Of a DNA stretch of 64,000 bases, positions 1-7,286 are shown in pieces. The stretch spans positions 186,001 through 250,000 of the forward strand of contig NZ_CANLOB010000001.1 in assembly GCF_947492815.1 (NCBI RefSeq), in the 5' to 3' direction. Both the position numbers and the translations under genes were made by a program. Source of the DNA: an uncultured Dokdonia sp. GTDB lineage: Bacteria; Bacteroidota; Bacteroidia; Flavobacteriales; Flavobacteriaceae. Every line of letters starts with the position of its first letter. Position 1 is the stretch's first letter. The notes beneath the pieces were generated by a model. It saw only the letters and a program-made list of their open reading frames with translations, was not told the DNA's origin and did no database searches.

Positions 1-712
1 CAAAACCAAGAGGAGAATATGGTAAATGCCCTACTTCTTCTCTATGCATAATCTCCGTAAGTCCTACCTCGTCTTTTCTGTTTAATAAACTATACGGATT
101 CTGTACTGTAATCATTTTAGGAGCTCCTTTACGCGCTTCTTCTTGATATCTTGATAATCCATAAGGTGTTTCATTAGAGAGTCCGATATTTCTAATTTTC
201 CCAGCTTTTATTAAGCCGTCCAAATCTTCTAGGATTTGAGCAAAATTATCTTCCCAAGCATCATCAGCGTTATGCGTATATCCCAATTGACCAAAAAAGT
301 TAGTCGGTCGTTCTGGCCAATGCAACTGATACAAATCAATATAATCTGTTCCGAGGCGCTCTAAACTTTTATTAACGGCATCTTCCAATTCATGTTTTGC
401 AAATCCACCAGTACGGATGTGTTTTGTAAACTCGGCGGGCCCTGCAATTTTAGAAGCAATCACAACTTGATCGCGCTTTCCTGTTTTCTTTAGCCAACTT
501 CCTATGATACGCTCTGTACTTCCATAGGTTTCTGCTCGTGCATTAGGCACACTGTATAGCTCTGCCGTATCAATAAAATTAACACCTTGTGATATGGCAT
601 AGTCTAATTGTGCATGCCCTTCGGCTTCGGTATTTTGTTCTCCCCAAGTCATAGAACCTAGGCATATTTTTGAGACTTTAATGTCTGTGTTTGGTAAGTG
701 GGTATATTTCAT
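1..712 (-). CDS. tas: Aldo/keto reductase, Tas family (3' end cut by window edge)
   Basis: NADP(H)-dependent aldo/keto reductase of the cytoplasm, closest by eye to E. coli Tas. The gene is absent from the ORF track because it runs off the left edge; I translated it from the ATG. Visible are the N-terminal cofactor-barrel strand KICLGSMTWGEQ, the catalytic Asp and Tyr in FIDTAELYSVP, the catalytic Lys in IASKIAGP and the His in LHWPERPTN, which complete the AKR tetrad. IRNIGLSNET and VQNPYSLLNR are also Tas-like. About 237 residues of an expected ~345 are present, so the C-terminal cofactor-binding part is missing. It is last in a minus-strand run after a small membrane protein. The physiological substrate is unknown. 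The family call is secure; the symbol is by resemblance. Confidence 0.88.
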   Translation of the reverse strand, partial: MKYTHLPNTDIKVSKICLGSMTWGEQNTEAEGHAQLDYAISQGVNFIDTAELYSVPNARAETYGSTERIIGSWLKKTGKRDQVVIASKIAGPAEFTKHIRTGGFAKHELEDAVNKSLERLGTDYIDLYQLHWPERPTNFFGQLGYTHNADDAWEDNFAQILEDLDGLIKAGKIRNIGLSNETPYGLSRYQEEARKGAPKMITVQNPYSLLNRKDEVGLTEIMHREEVGHLPYSPLGF

Positions 713-757
713 TTTTCTATTTCCGCAGCAACGGTTTTTTAATTATAACTAGATTAT

Positions 758-1168
758 TTAATCTAGCACTATTTCATATTTTTCTACAAAATTATCATCA
801 TTTAACCAGATTAGCAAAAACTCACTATCTATGCTAAAATAACTTCTCTCTGGTCCTAAATAATAGATCATATCGTGACCTGATTGATAAAAATAACAGT
901 CTTCGTCTGGCATACCTAGAAGAGTAATCATCTGCCATGCTGGTAAATCATCTATTACTTTTTTACTTATAAGATCATCTATCATTTCTACTCGCTTATT
1001 TTCATCTTTTTTCCAAACTTTAGACGAAAATTCGCGCTCAACAAAATGATTTCCCATTGTATTTATTAATAATAAAAAAACTAATAAAGACACACATACC
1101 AGTGCGATAAGGCTATAAAAAAGAATACGCAGGAACTCCTTAATGGTCAAATCCTTATATTCTTTCAT
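758..1168 (-). CDS. Small membrane-anchored protein, possible SmpA/BamE-like C-terminus
   Basis: Unrecognised 136-residue protein. The N-terminus has a short basic/acidic stretch followed by one strong membrane segment (about residues 14-36). The remaining ~100 residues are therefore probably periplasmic. The C-terminal half contains LLGMPDED and YYLGPERSYFSIDSEFLLIW, a pattern I associate with SmpA/BamE-like small folds in Bacteroidota, where a G-x-P-D turn is followed by a Y-x-L-G-x-x-x-x-x-F-S-I-D-S strand. That link is inference. It starts about 20 bases after the OmpA lipoprotein gene and probably shares its transcript. No catalytic residues are apparent. Confidence 0.6.
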   Translation of the reverse strand: MKEYKDLTIKEFLRILFYSLIALVCVSLLVFLLLINTMGNHFVEREFSSKVWKKDENKRVEMIDDLISKKVIDDLPAWQMITLLGMPDEDCYFYQSGHDMIYYLGPERSYFSIDSEFLLIWLNDDNFVEKYEIVLD

Positions 1169-1187
1169 TGTCTCATTATTTAATCAC

Positions 1188-2174
1188 TTAATCTATATCC
1201 TGTAATAACGCAGTGACTTCATCAAGTTTTGGTGTTAAAATCACTTCAATACGTCTGTTTTTCGCTTTGTTTTCGGCAGTATCATTAGGAGCTACGGGCG
1301 CATATTCTCCACGACCTGCTGCCGTTAAGTTTTTTGGATCTATACTTTTATTTTCTCGTAATATATTGACAATAGCTGTGGCTCTTTTTGCAGATAGGTC
1401 CCAATTTCCTTTTAGGTTTCCAGATCCTCCATAAGGTACATTATCTGTATGTCCTTCAATCAATACTGCAATGTCAGGATTATCTCCTAAAACATTTCCT
1501 AATTGTTTTACTGCTGTTTTTCCATTGGCTCCTACGGTCCAGCTACCACTATCAAAAAGAAGTTTGTTTTCTAAAGACACATACACTTTTCCATCTCTTT
1601 GCTCTACCGTGAGTCCTTTTCCTTCAAAGTCAGTAAGTGCTTTTGATATCGCATCTTTTAAGTTGCGAAGATTTGCATCTTTTGCTGCAATTACAGCTTC
1701 TAATTCATCAATACGATTGGAACGATCGGCAAGATCTTTCTCCAACTGTTCTAGTCGTTTGCGCTCTGTTTCCAAAGCTTCTTTATTTGCAGCAAGAGCG
1801 GCTTGCTTCACCTCTAACTCTGCAAGCAATTCTCTGTTTTTCTTTGAGTTTGCCGCAATACTCGCACTACTGTTTGCTTCTAATGCATCATATGATGCTT
1901 GAAGACTCTCCAGACTGGCTTTAGTACCTTCGTATTTACTCTTAAAATCAGCCAAAGAAGATTTAGTAGTCTCTAAGTCTTTAGATGCCACTTCGTAATC
2001 ACTAGTCATTTTTGCTAAGTCTTTTTTCGCGGAAGCGAGATCACTTGACAAATTGCGATTTTCTTTACGAAGTCGTGCGTATTTTGACTCAAGGTCTTCA
2101 AAAACTTTTTTTGAAACACAAGAACTTAGGGTAATTCCTGCTAGGCATAAGAGTAGGACTTTCTTCATCATCAT
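1188..2174 (-). CDS. OmpA-family lipoprotein with long coiled coil
   Basis: Cell-envelope protein predicted to link the outer membrane to peptidoglycan. After a signal peptide with lipobox LSSC, residues ~25-180 form a long heptad-rich coiled coil. Residues ~200-325 form an OmpA C-terminal peptidoglycan-binding domain, with IEGHTDNVPYGG and the terminal AKNRRIEVIL strand. The ORF track begins at an upstream TTG. I prefer the run of three ATGs (first at 2174), because the signal peptide then starts with MKK as usual. The gene lies 36 bases after the exonuclease III gene on the same strand. A degenerate copy of the TTCGCG palindrome lies inside the coiled-coil region. Confidence 0.88.
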   Translation of the reverse strand: MMMKKVLLLCLAGITLSSCVSKKVFEDLESKYARLRKENRNLSSDLASAKKDLAKMTSDYEVASKDLETTKSSLADFKSKYEGTKASLESLQASYDALEANSSASIAANSKKNRELLAELEVKQAALAANKEALETERKRLEQLEKDLADRSNRIDELEAVIAAKDANLRNLKDAISKALTDFEGKGLTVEQRDGKVYVSLENKLLFDSGSWTVGANGKTAVKQLGNVLGDNPDIAVLIEGHTDNVPYGGSGNLKGNWDLSAKRATAIVNILRENKSIDPKNLTAAGRGEYAPVAPNDTAENKAKNRRIEVILTPKLDEVTALLQDID

Positions 2175-2210
2175 AGGTATTCTCAATTTTTGGGTTATTA
2201 TTATTTTGAT

Positions 2211-2975
2211 TTAAGGAAGTGATAATTCAACCATATGTGGGCAGTGATCACTATGCATAGCATCTTTTAAAATAACAGCACGTGCAATTTTATCTTTTAA
2301 AGGAGTGCTTACCATATTGTAATCGATACGCCATCCTTTATTATTTGCTCTAGCATTGGCACGATAACTCCACCACGTATAATTATCAGGTTCTTTATTT
2401 AAGTGACGGAAAGAATCTATAAAGCCGCTTTCCATAAAATTACCAATCCATTCTCGTTCTACAGGAAGGAATCCACTTGTATTTTTATTGCGTATTGGGT
2501 CGTGTATATCTATAGCTTCATGACAAATATTATAATCACCTCCTATCACAAGGTTAGGGTATTCTTTGGTTAAATCAGTGATATAGGATTGAAATAAATC
2601 CATATATTCTAACTTATGCTCTAGCCTAGCACTATTAGTTCCTGATGGAAGATATAAACTCATTACAGATACGTCATCAAAGTCTACTCGGATGTTACGA
2701 CCTTCAAAATCCATAGACTCAATGCCTGTACCATACTCGACATGATTGGGCTTTTGCTTTGTTAAAACAGCCACTCCACTATACCCTTTTTTCTGTGCAC
2801 TAAACCAATAGTGGTGATATCCTAATGCTTCAAAAACAGCCACATCAACCTGGTCTACAGTTGCTTTTGTTTCTTGAAGCAGTACTACATCTGGATCTGT
2901 AGCTTGTAGCCAAGTATCAAACCCTTTACGAAGTGCTGCTCGGATACCATTTACATTGTAAGAAATAATTTTCAC
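2211..2975 (-). CDS. xth: Exodeoxyribonuclease III
   Basis: Exonuclease III/AP endonuclease of base-excision repair. It is cytoplasmic and cleaves abasic sites and 3' blocked ends. The 254-residue length is normal. All signature blocks are present: MKIISYNVNGIRAA with the first metal-ligand Asn, LLQETKA with the metal-binding Glu, GYSGVAVLTK, the catalytic GGDYNICH, RIDYNMV and the final SDHCPHMVEL with the Asp-His pair. An 8-bp inverted repeat lies 43-71 bases upstream of the start, in the probable leader. The next gene on the strand encodes the OmpA-type lipoprotein. Confidence 0.96.
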   Translation of the reverse strand: MKIISYNVNGIRAALRKGFDTWLQATDPDVVLLQETKATVDQVDVAVFEALGYHHYWFSAQKKGYSGVAVLTKQKPNHVEYGTGIESMDFEGRNIRVDFDDVSVMSLYLPSGTNSARLEHKLEYMDLFQSYITDLTKEYPNLVIGGDYNICHEAIDIHDPIRNKNTSGFLPVEREWIGNFMESGFIDSFRHLNKEPDNYTWWSYRANARANNKGWRIDYNMVSTPLKDKIARAVILKDAMHSDHCPHMVELSLP

Positions 2976-3017
2976 ACGTTTAAATTTTAATAGTTATTTA
3001 TATAATGCTTATAAAAT

Positions 3018-3046
3018 TGAGAACGTGTGTAACCACTGCGTTCTCA
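3018..3046 (-). promoter_or_regulatory. Inverted repeat in the leader of xth
   Basis: TGAGAACG and CGTTCTCA are perfect 8-base inverted arms separated by 13 bases, upstream of exonuclease III. There is no T-run after either arm, so it is not a typical terminator. It could be an operator or an mRNA hairpin. Confidence 0.35.
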
Positions 3047-3170
3047 CATTAAAAATTCTAACTCTTTACATATTAAAATATATTAATGTTCATTTTATAG
3101 TCGTATAAAAATGTTAAAATGCTAATTTATAAAAGTAGTACACATAAGAAGTTAAAAAGGCTATAAAGTT

Positions 3171-3178
3171 TACCTTTG
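3171..3178 (+). promoter_or_regulatory. -7 promoter element TACCTTTG
   Basis: Matches the Bacteroidota primary-sigma -7 consensus TAnnTTTG, 49 bases before the ATG of the large outer-membrane protein. No clear -33 TTG is visible at the usual distance, so this is moderate support only. Confidence 0.45.
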
Positions 3179-3227
3179 ATTTCTAATAGCTACAAAATAT
3201 TTTTAACCCAAGAGAGTTCTAGTTATA

Positions 3228-6200
3228 ATGCGGAATCTTTACTTTTTGTTTTTCTTCTTATGCACAGCTACACTCGTAGCCCAAGAAGTACGCACCAAAA
3301 GAATTCCGTTACGAGATACGATACAACTAGATTCGGTTAGCATCAACCCTTCATTATTCAAAATAGAAACCCGAGAAGGCGCGATACTTGATAGCACAAA
3401 ATACACGATTGATTATGCTAATAGTTTACTTTCGCTTAAAGCGAAAGAAGCCATCCCAACAGACACTTTAGTGATTACCTACAGAGTGTATCCCAACTTT
3501 CTCACTCGTAAATATGTTCAATTTGATCCGAAACGTATCGTTACTAGCTCTGGAAACTTAGATCGTCTTACCAATTTACGTAATCAAAAAAAACGAAAAG
3601 GATTTACACCATTTAATGGATTAAATACAAGTGGTAGTATCGTGCGAGGTGTCACCGTAGGAAGCAATCAAAATAGTACTGTAAATTCTGAATTAGATCT
3701 ACAATTAAGTGGAAAACTAAGTGATAAAGTTACCTTACGAGCCTCTATCCAAGATGCAAATATTCCTAGTCAAGAAGGTGGATTTTCTCAAAACCTAGAT
3801 GAGTTTGATCAAATATTTATTGAACTTTTTAGTGACAATTGGAACATTCGCGCAGGAGACATTAATCTTCAGGACACAGAATCGTATTATGGTCGGTTTA
3901 CTAAAAAAATACAAGGACTGTCTTTACGAGGAGATATTAATCATTCTGAAGACAGTAAAACGAGTTTATTTGCAACTGGTGCTTTAGTAAGAGGTGTTTT
4001 TAATACGAGTGTATTTACAGGACAGGAAGGAAACCAAGGGCCTTATAAACTTACAGGTCCAAACGGGGAACTTTTTGTGTTGATTGTTTCTGGCAGTGAA
4101 GCTGTATATGTAAATGGAATTCTTCTAGAACGTGGCGAAGCAAAAGATTATATCATTGATTATAATGCGGGTGAGATTCGTTTTAACTCCACATTTCCAA
4201 TTACTAGCGAGATGCGTATTACGGTAGACTATCAGTTTAGCGAACGTAATTTTACACGTTTTGTGGCGTATGGAGGTGGTAGTTTTCGCGAAAGCGATAC
4301 CTTTAAAATTGCTGCACAAGTATATTCTGAATCTGACGCTAAAAACCAACCTTTACAGCAGACCCTAAGTGAAGATCAAGTGGCTGTACTTGCAAATGCT
4401 GGAGATGACCCCAATCAAATGGTAGCGCAAAGTGCCGTGCCAGATACCTTTAGTGACAATAAAGTATTGTATCGTCAAATTACTGTAAATGGTGTTGAAG
4501 TATTTGAATTTAGCACCGATCCCGAAGAGGAATTATTCAATGTCCGATTTACAAATGTAGGGCCTAATCAAGGGGATTATATTTTAAGCACCACCAATAC
4601 ATTACGTCGTACTTTTGAATATGTGGCACCTATTGACGGAATACCACAAGGTACTTTTGCGCCTCAAATTAGACTTTTTGCGCCTACCTTATTACAACTT
4701 GCCATTGTTAATGGAAGCTATACTCCTTCAGAAAAAACAGCTATTTCTTTTGAGGCAGCAGGGAGTAAAAATGATCTAAATCTTTTTTCTAACCTCGATG
4801 ATGATGATAACAATGCATTTGCTACACATCTCAAAGCAACACAGCAATTATTTAAAAAAGACAGTACCGCTACATTAGAAGCTTTTGGAAAATGGGATTA
4901 TATTCAAGAAAGTTTTACCAATGTAGAAGGACTTTACAATGTAGAATTTAACCGTGATTGGAATATAGACACAGGACTTCAAAACACTAATGGAAACGGA
5001 CTTATTATTACTGGAGATCAAAGTTTTCTAACAACAGGTTTAAAATATGAAAACGCCAAGATAGGGTCTATCATATATAGTTTTGAGAACCTAGATTTTA
5101 ATACTGCCTATTCAGGAACAAGACACTCTGTTGCGAGTATTATTAATTCTAAAAAAGTAAAAGGAGCGATCAATGGGAGTGTCTTAAATACAAATGACTT
5201 AAATGTAACGTCTAATTTCTCTAAGTTATATAGTAGCGCAGTATATGATCTTAAAAAAGCTTGGGTAGGCGGTAAATTTTATACGGAAGATAATGTGAGA
5301 ACAACAAAAGCAAATGATTCTATTACTCCCGATAGTCAGCGATTTCAACTATATGAAGGTTTTGTAGGAGTAGGTGATAGTACAAATGTATATGTAGAGG
5401 CAGGATATCGCTATCGTGTGAATGATAGTTTACGTACTAATAATATACAACGCGTCAATACCTCTAATACTTATTTTTTAAAATCCCAATTACTAAAAAA
5501 CAAAAAAACGAATCTGTCGCTTTTTTTAAACTATAGAACCTTAGCATTTGAAGACACCGACATAGAAACCCAGAATTCATTAAACTCTAGATTACTGTAC
5601 GATCAACGTTTTGCAAAAGACATTATTAGACTCAATACGGTTTTTGAAACCAATAGCGGTACACAACCACAGCAAGAGTTTACATTTATTGCGGTAGATG
5701 AAGGTCAAGGAACACATACCTGGAATGATTTTAATGGCGATGGAATTCAGCAATTAGAGGAGTTTGATCTTGCACAATTTCAAGATCAAGCCGATTTTAT
5801 ACGTGTATTATTACCTAATCAAATTTTCTTACAAACACATCAAAATAAGTTAAGTAGTCAGTTAACTATGAATCCCCAGCAATGGAATGGCCAAAAAGGC
5901 CTCAAGAAGTTTCTATCGCGTTTTTACAACCAAACCAACTATAGTATAGACCGAAGAGCTTTGCGTGAAGGAGAAAGCTTTACAATCAATCCTTTTGAGG
6001 AGGATGAGAACGAAATAGGATTAGGATTGAATTTCCGTAATGCACTCTCCTTTAATCGAGGAAAACAAAACTACACTACCACATATAGCTATATTTCTAA
6101 TAAATCTACTAATTTACTTTCTACTGGACTTCAGGATAATGAATTAGAAACCCATCAAATAAATTTTTTACACAAGATACAAGAGAGTTGGCTTTTTAAT

Positions 6201-6665
6201 TTTAAAGGAGAAACAGGCACCACAAGAAGTGTTGCTGAAAATTTCCCAACTAGAAACTTCAGTATTGATAATATCAATGCTAATCCTAAGATTTCATACC
6301 TCATAAGCAAAACTTCACGAGTTTCATTATTCTATACTTTTCAAGACAAAAAAAACACGAATGGAGGATTGGAAGCCCTGCAACAAAATAGTTTTGGCAC
6401 TTCTTTTGCAATAGCAGATGGTGAGAAGCTATCTCTTATGGGAGAATTTAATTATATAGACAATCAATTTGAAGGAAGTGCATTTAGCCCAGTAGCCTTT
6501 CAGATATTAGAAGGCTTGCAACCGGGAACCAATTTTACGTGGAATCTAATTGCTCAAAAGAGATTGACTAAATTCTTAGATTTAAACATCTCCTATTTTG
6601 GTAGAAAAAGTGAAGATTCTAGAACCATACACACGGGTAATATTCAGCTAAAAGCTTTATTCTAA
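3228..6665 (+). CDS. Large predicted outer-membrane beta-barrel protein
   Basis: I do not recognise a named family for this 1145-residue protein. It has a clear signal peptide (MRNLYFLFFFLCTATLVAQ). The body is almost entirely short alternating polar/hydrophobic strands, with Asn/Asp/Thr-rich turns and little helix. It ends in IQLKALF; a C-terminal Phe after alternating hydrophobics is the classical assembly signal for outer-membrane barrels. Near residue 135 the motif SGSIVRGVTVGSNQNST starts a Gly-rich strand series. Residues ~260-335 (GPYKLTGPNGELF, VYVNGILLERGE, DYIIDYNAGEIRFN) resemble repeated strand modules of large Bacteroidota surface proteins, including parts of SprA-type proteins. 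That resemblance is inference. It probably sits alone behind its own promoter. A degenerate palindrome copy (TTTTCGCGAAAGCG) lies in the coding region. Confidence 0.72.
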   Translation: MRNLYFLFFFLCTATLVAQEVRTKRIPLRDTIQLDSVSINPSLFKIETREGAILDSTKYTIDYANSLLSLKAKEAIPTDTLVITYRVYPNFLTRKYVQFDPKRIVTSSGNLDRLTNLRNQKKRKGFTPFNGLNTSGSIVRGVTVGSNQNSTVNSELDLQLSGKLSDKVTLRASIQDANIPSQEGGFSQNLDEFDQIFIELFSDNWNIRAGDINLQDTESYYGRFTKKIQGLSLRGDINHSEDSKTSLFATGALVRGVFNTSVFTGQEGNQGPYKLTGPNGELFVLIVSGSEAVYVNGILLERGEAKDYIIDYNAGEIRFNSTFPITSEMRITVDYQFSERNFTRFVAYGGGSFRESDTFKIAAQVYSESDAKNQPLQQTLSEDQVAVLANAGDDPNQMVAQSAVPDTFSDNKVLYRQITVNGVEVFEFSTDPEEELFNVRFTNVGPNQGDYILSTTNTLRRTFEYVAPIDGIPQGTFAPQIRLFAPTLLQLAIVNGSYTPSEKTAISFEAAGSKNDLNLFSNLDDDDNNAFATHLKATQQLFKKDSTATLEAFGKWDYIQESFTNVEGLYNVEFNRDWNIDTGLQNTNGNGLIITGDQSFLTTGLKYENAKIGSIIYSFENLDFNTAYSGTRHSVASIINSKKVKGAINGSVLNTNDLNVTSNFSKLYSSAVYDLKKAWVGGKFYTEDNVRTTKANDSITPDSQRFQLYEGFVGVGDSTNVYVEAGYRYRVNDSLRTNNIQRVNTSNTYFLKSQLLKNKKTNLSLFLNYRTLAFEDTDIETQNSLNSRLLYDQRFAKDIIRLNTVFETNSGTQPQQEFTFIAVDEGQGTHTWNDFNGDGIQQLEEFDLAQFQDQADFIRVLLPNQIFLQTHQNKLSSQLTMNPQQWNGQKGLKKFLSRFYNQTNYSIDRRALREGESFTINPFEEDENEIGLGLNFRNALSFNRGKQNYTTTYSYISNKSTNLLSTGLQDNELETHQINFLHKIQESWLFNFKGETGTTRSVAENFPTRNFSIDNINANPKISYLISKTSRVSLFYTFQDKKNTNGGLEALQQNSFGTSFAIADGEKLSLMGEFNYIDNQFEGSAFSPVAFQILEGLQPGTNFTWNLIAQKRLTKFLDLNISYFGRKSEDSRTIHTGNIQLKALF
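4283..4296 (+). repeat. Degenerate copy of the TTTCGCGAAA palindrome inside a gene
   Basis: TTTTCGCGAAAGCG keeps the central ten-base palindrome and the right arm, with the left arm eroded. Here it is read as Ser-Phe-Arg-Glu-Ser, a different frame from the AFAKA copies. Confidence 0.6.
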
Positions 6666-6702
6666 AATTTTCACGATCTTTAATTTTTAAAATCAAACCA
6701 TT

Positions 6703-7050
6703 ATGAAAACTACATTACTATTATTGGGAACTGCAGCATTACTATGCTTTACTTCCTGTAAAAACACCAAAGAAGTGGCAAAAGATAACATTGAAGAAAA
6801 AGTAGCAGAAGAAAAATTTGACCCAACAGGATATACTGCTGGAGTTATTGTATATTCTAAAGAAAAAGACGACTGTGAGTACACCATCAGATTGAAAGAT
6901 GGTTTACATTATGATCCTATAAACTTAGAAGATGGTTATAAAAAAGACGGAATGGCTGTTTATTTTAAATTTAGAGGTTTACGTATGATGAATCGTTGCC
7001 CTAAAGCAAACCCTGTCTCTATAGAAGAAATGCGATCAGCAAAAAAGTAA
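6703..7050 (+). CDS. Small lipoprotein of unknown function
   Basis: A 115-residue protein. The signal peptide ends in the lipobox CFTSCKN, so the mature protein is probably lipid-anchored in the envelope. A Lys/Glu-rich spacer follows, then a compact domain from ~45 to the end with two further Cys residues (DDCEYTIRLKDG and MNRCPKANP) that could form a disulfide. No family is recognised. It follows the large barrel protein by 37 bases on the same strand and is followed by a good terminator, so the two may form a unit. Confidence 0.7.
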   Translation: MKTTLLLLGTAALLCFTSCKNTKEVAKDNIEEKVAEEKFDPTGYTAGVIVYSKEKDDCEYTIRLKDGLHYDPINLEDGYKKDGMAVYFKFRGLRMMNRCPKANPVSIEEMRSAKK

Positions 7051-7089
7051 CAACAACTCTGTTCCTTTAAGGGATTAGTATCATCTTAT

Positions 7090-7128
7090 AATAGGTTTAA
7101 TTCAGGGCTTCTGAGTTAGACCTATTTT
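7090..7128 (+). terminator. Rho-independent terminator after the small lipoprotein
   Basis: Sixteen-base arms (AATAGGTTTAATTCAG / CTGAGTTAGACCTATT) with two G-U-compatible positions and a five-base loop GGCTT, followed by a T-rich tail. It ends transcription from the plus-strand genes. Confidence 0.75.
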
Positions 7129-7156
7129 ATTTATACACATTACGAATGATTCTTGG

Positions 7157-7178
7157 TACGCTTTCGCGAAAGCGTGTA
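7157..7178. repeat. Dispersed palindrome, core GCTTTCGCGAAAGC
   Basis: Exact core with outer TACG/CGTG flanks. It lies between the convergent terminators of the small lipoprotein and the first T9SS protein, so it is not itself needed as a terminator. Confidence 0.85.
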
Positions 7179-7231
7179 AAGTAAATACCTACTATATCAT
7201 TGAAGCATCTCATTTAAATGAATTGCATAAG

Positions 7232-7263
7232 AAAAGGGTGAAAGCTATACTTTCACCCTTTTT
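7232..7263 (-). terminator. Rho-independent terminator after T9SS cargo gene 1
   Basis: Perfect 13-base arms AAAAGGGTGAAAG / CTTTCACCCTTTT around loop CTATA, directly downstream of the minus-strand gene. Its symmetric A/T ends could also serve the plus strand. Confidence 0.8.
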
Positions 7264-7286
7264 AAAAATATTAATAAGATCTAGAT

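Noticed and set aside
1213-1924. Plus-strand ORFs over the OmpA-type lipoprotein
   Set aside because: Low-complexity shadows of the coiled-coil coding strand, without start signals or homology.
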